Source of the DNA: JAWLCG01 sp041687295
GTDB taxonomy: Bacteria > Planctomycetota > Phycisphaerae > SM23-33 > FEN-1343
DNA: 5,005 bases
Direction of reading: 5' to 3'
Assembly: GCA_041687295.1 (NCBI GenBank)
Contig: JAWLCG010000357.1
Coordinates: 1 to 5,005, forward strand
The position numbers and the translations under genes were made by a program. Position 1 is the stretch's first letter. Each line of letters opens with the position of its first letter. Shown here piece after piece: positions 4,979 through 5,005 of the stretch. The notes under the pieces are model-generated. The model searched no databases. It had not been told where the DNA came from and saw only the letters and a program-made list of their open reading frames with translations.

Positions 4979-5005
4979 GCCGCCCCCCCCGCCGGCGGCT
5001 CCCCC

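Overview
The window is very G+C-rich, with codon third positions dominated by G and C. It carries two large genes, both read on the minus strand, and a gene-free interval of about 600 bases between them. The protein types suggest a Planctomycetota-like bacterium: a heavy-metal RND adaptor with built-in metal-binding modules, and a cytoplasmic ADP-ribosylglycohydrolase-fold enzyme fused to carbohydrate-binding-type beta domains. So do the many GTAG-headed palindromes. This is an inference from style, not a marker-gene assignment.

Layout from right to left, the direction of transcription of the two genes. Bases 4912-5005 are the 5' flank of the first gene, with a strong ribosome binding site, a possible -10 box and a C8/G8 tract. 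Bases 2797-4911 encode a 704-residue ADP-ribosylglycohydrolase-family protein with a beta-rich middle and a concanavalin-like C-terminal domain. Bases 2676-2793 hold an inverted pair of REP-like units (GTAG-headed, 15-bp perfect arms) starting 3 bp past that gene's stop. Bases 2463-2670 look like an independent plus-strand transcription unit with no protein gene: a sigma70-type promoter, two stem-loops and a perfect 11-bp GC hairpin followed by a T tract. The second stem-loop displays two copies of CCTCCTCC, the complement of a Shine-Dalgarno sequence, on opposite sides of an internal loop. I read this as a candidate small regulatory RNA of about 174 nt, and it is the most interesting item here. 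Bases 2201-2462 are the leader of the next gene, with a 9-bp hairpin next to its ribosome binding site. Bases 185-2200 encode a CusB-type periplasmic adaptor of 671 residues with two heavy-metal-binding modules, a His/Met linker and a C-terminal DUF3347 domain. Bases 1-184 are non-coding and packed with hairpins, three of which are GTAG- or GGAG-headed REP-like units.

The two proteins do not obviously share a pathway. The adaptor implies copper/silver-type efflux across the envelope, but its pump (CusA) and outer-membrane channel are not in the window and would have to lie beyond the left edge or elsewhere. The glycohydrolase-fold protein is probably a separate transcription unit concerned with ADP-ribosyl or sugar-glycoside cleavage. 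The small-RNA candidate sits between them in the opposite orientation.
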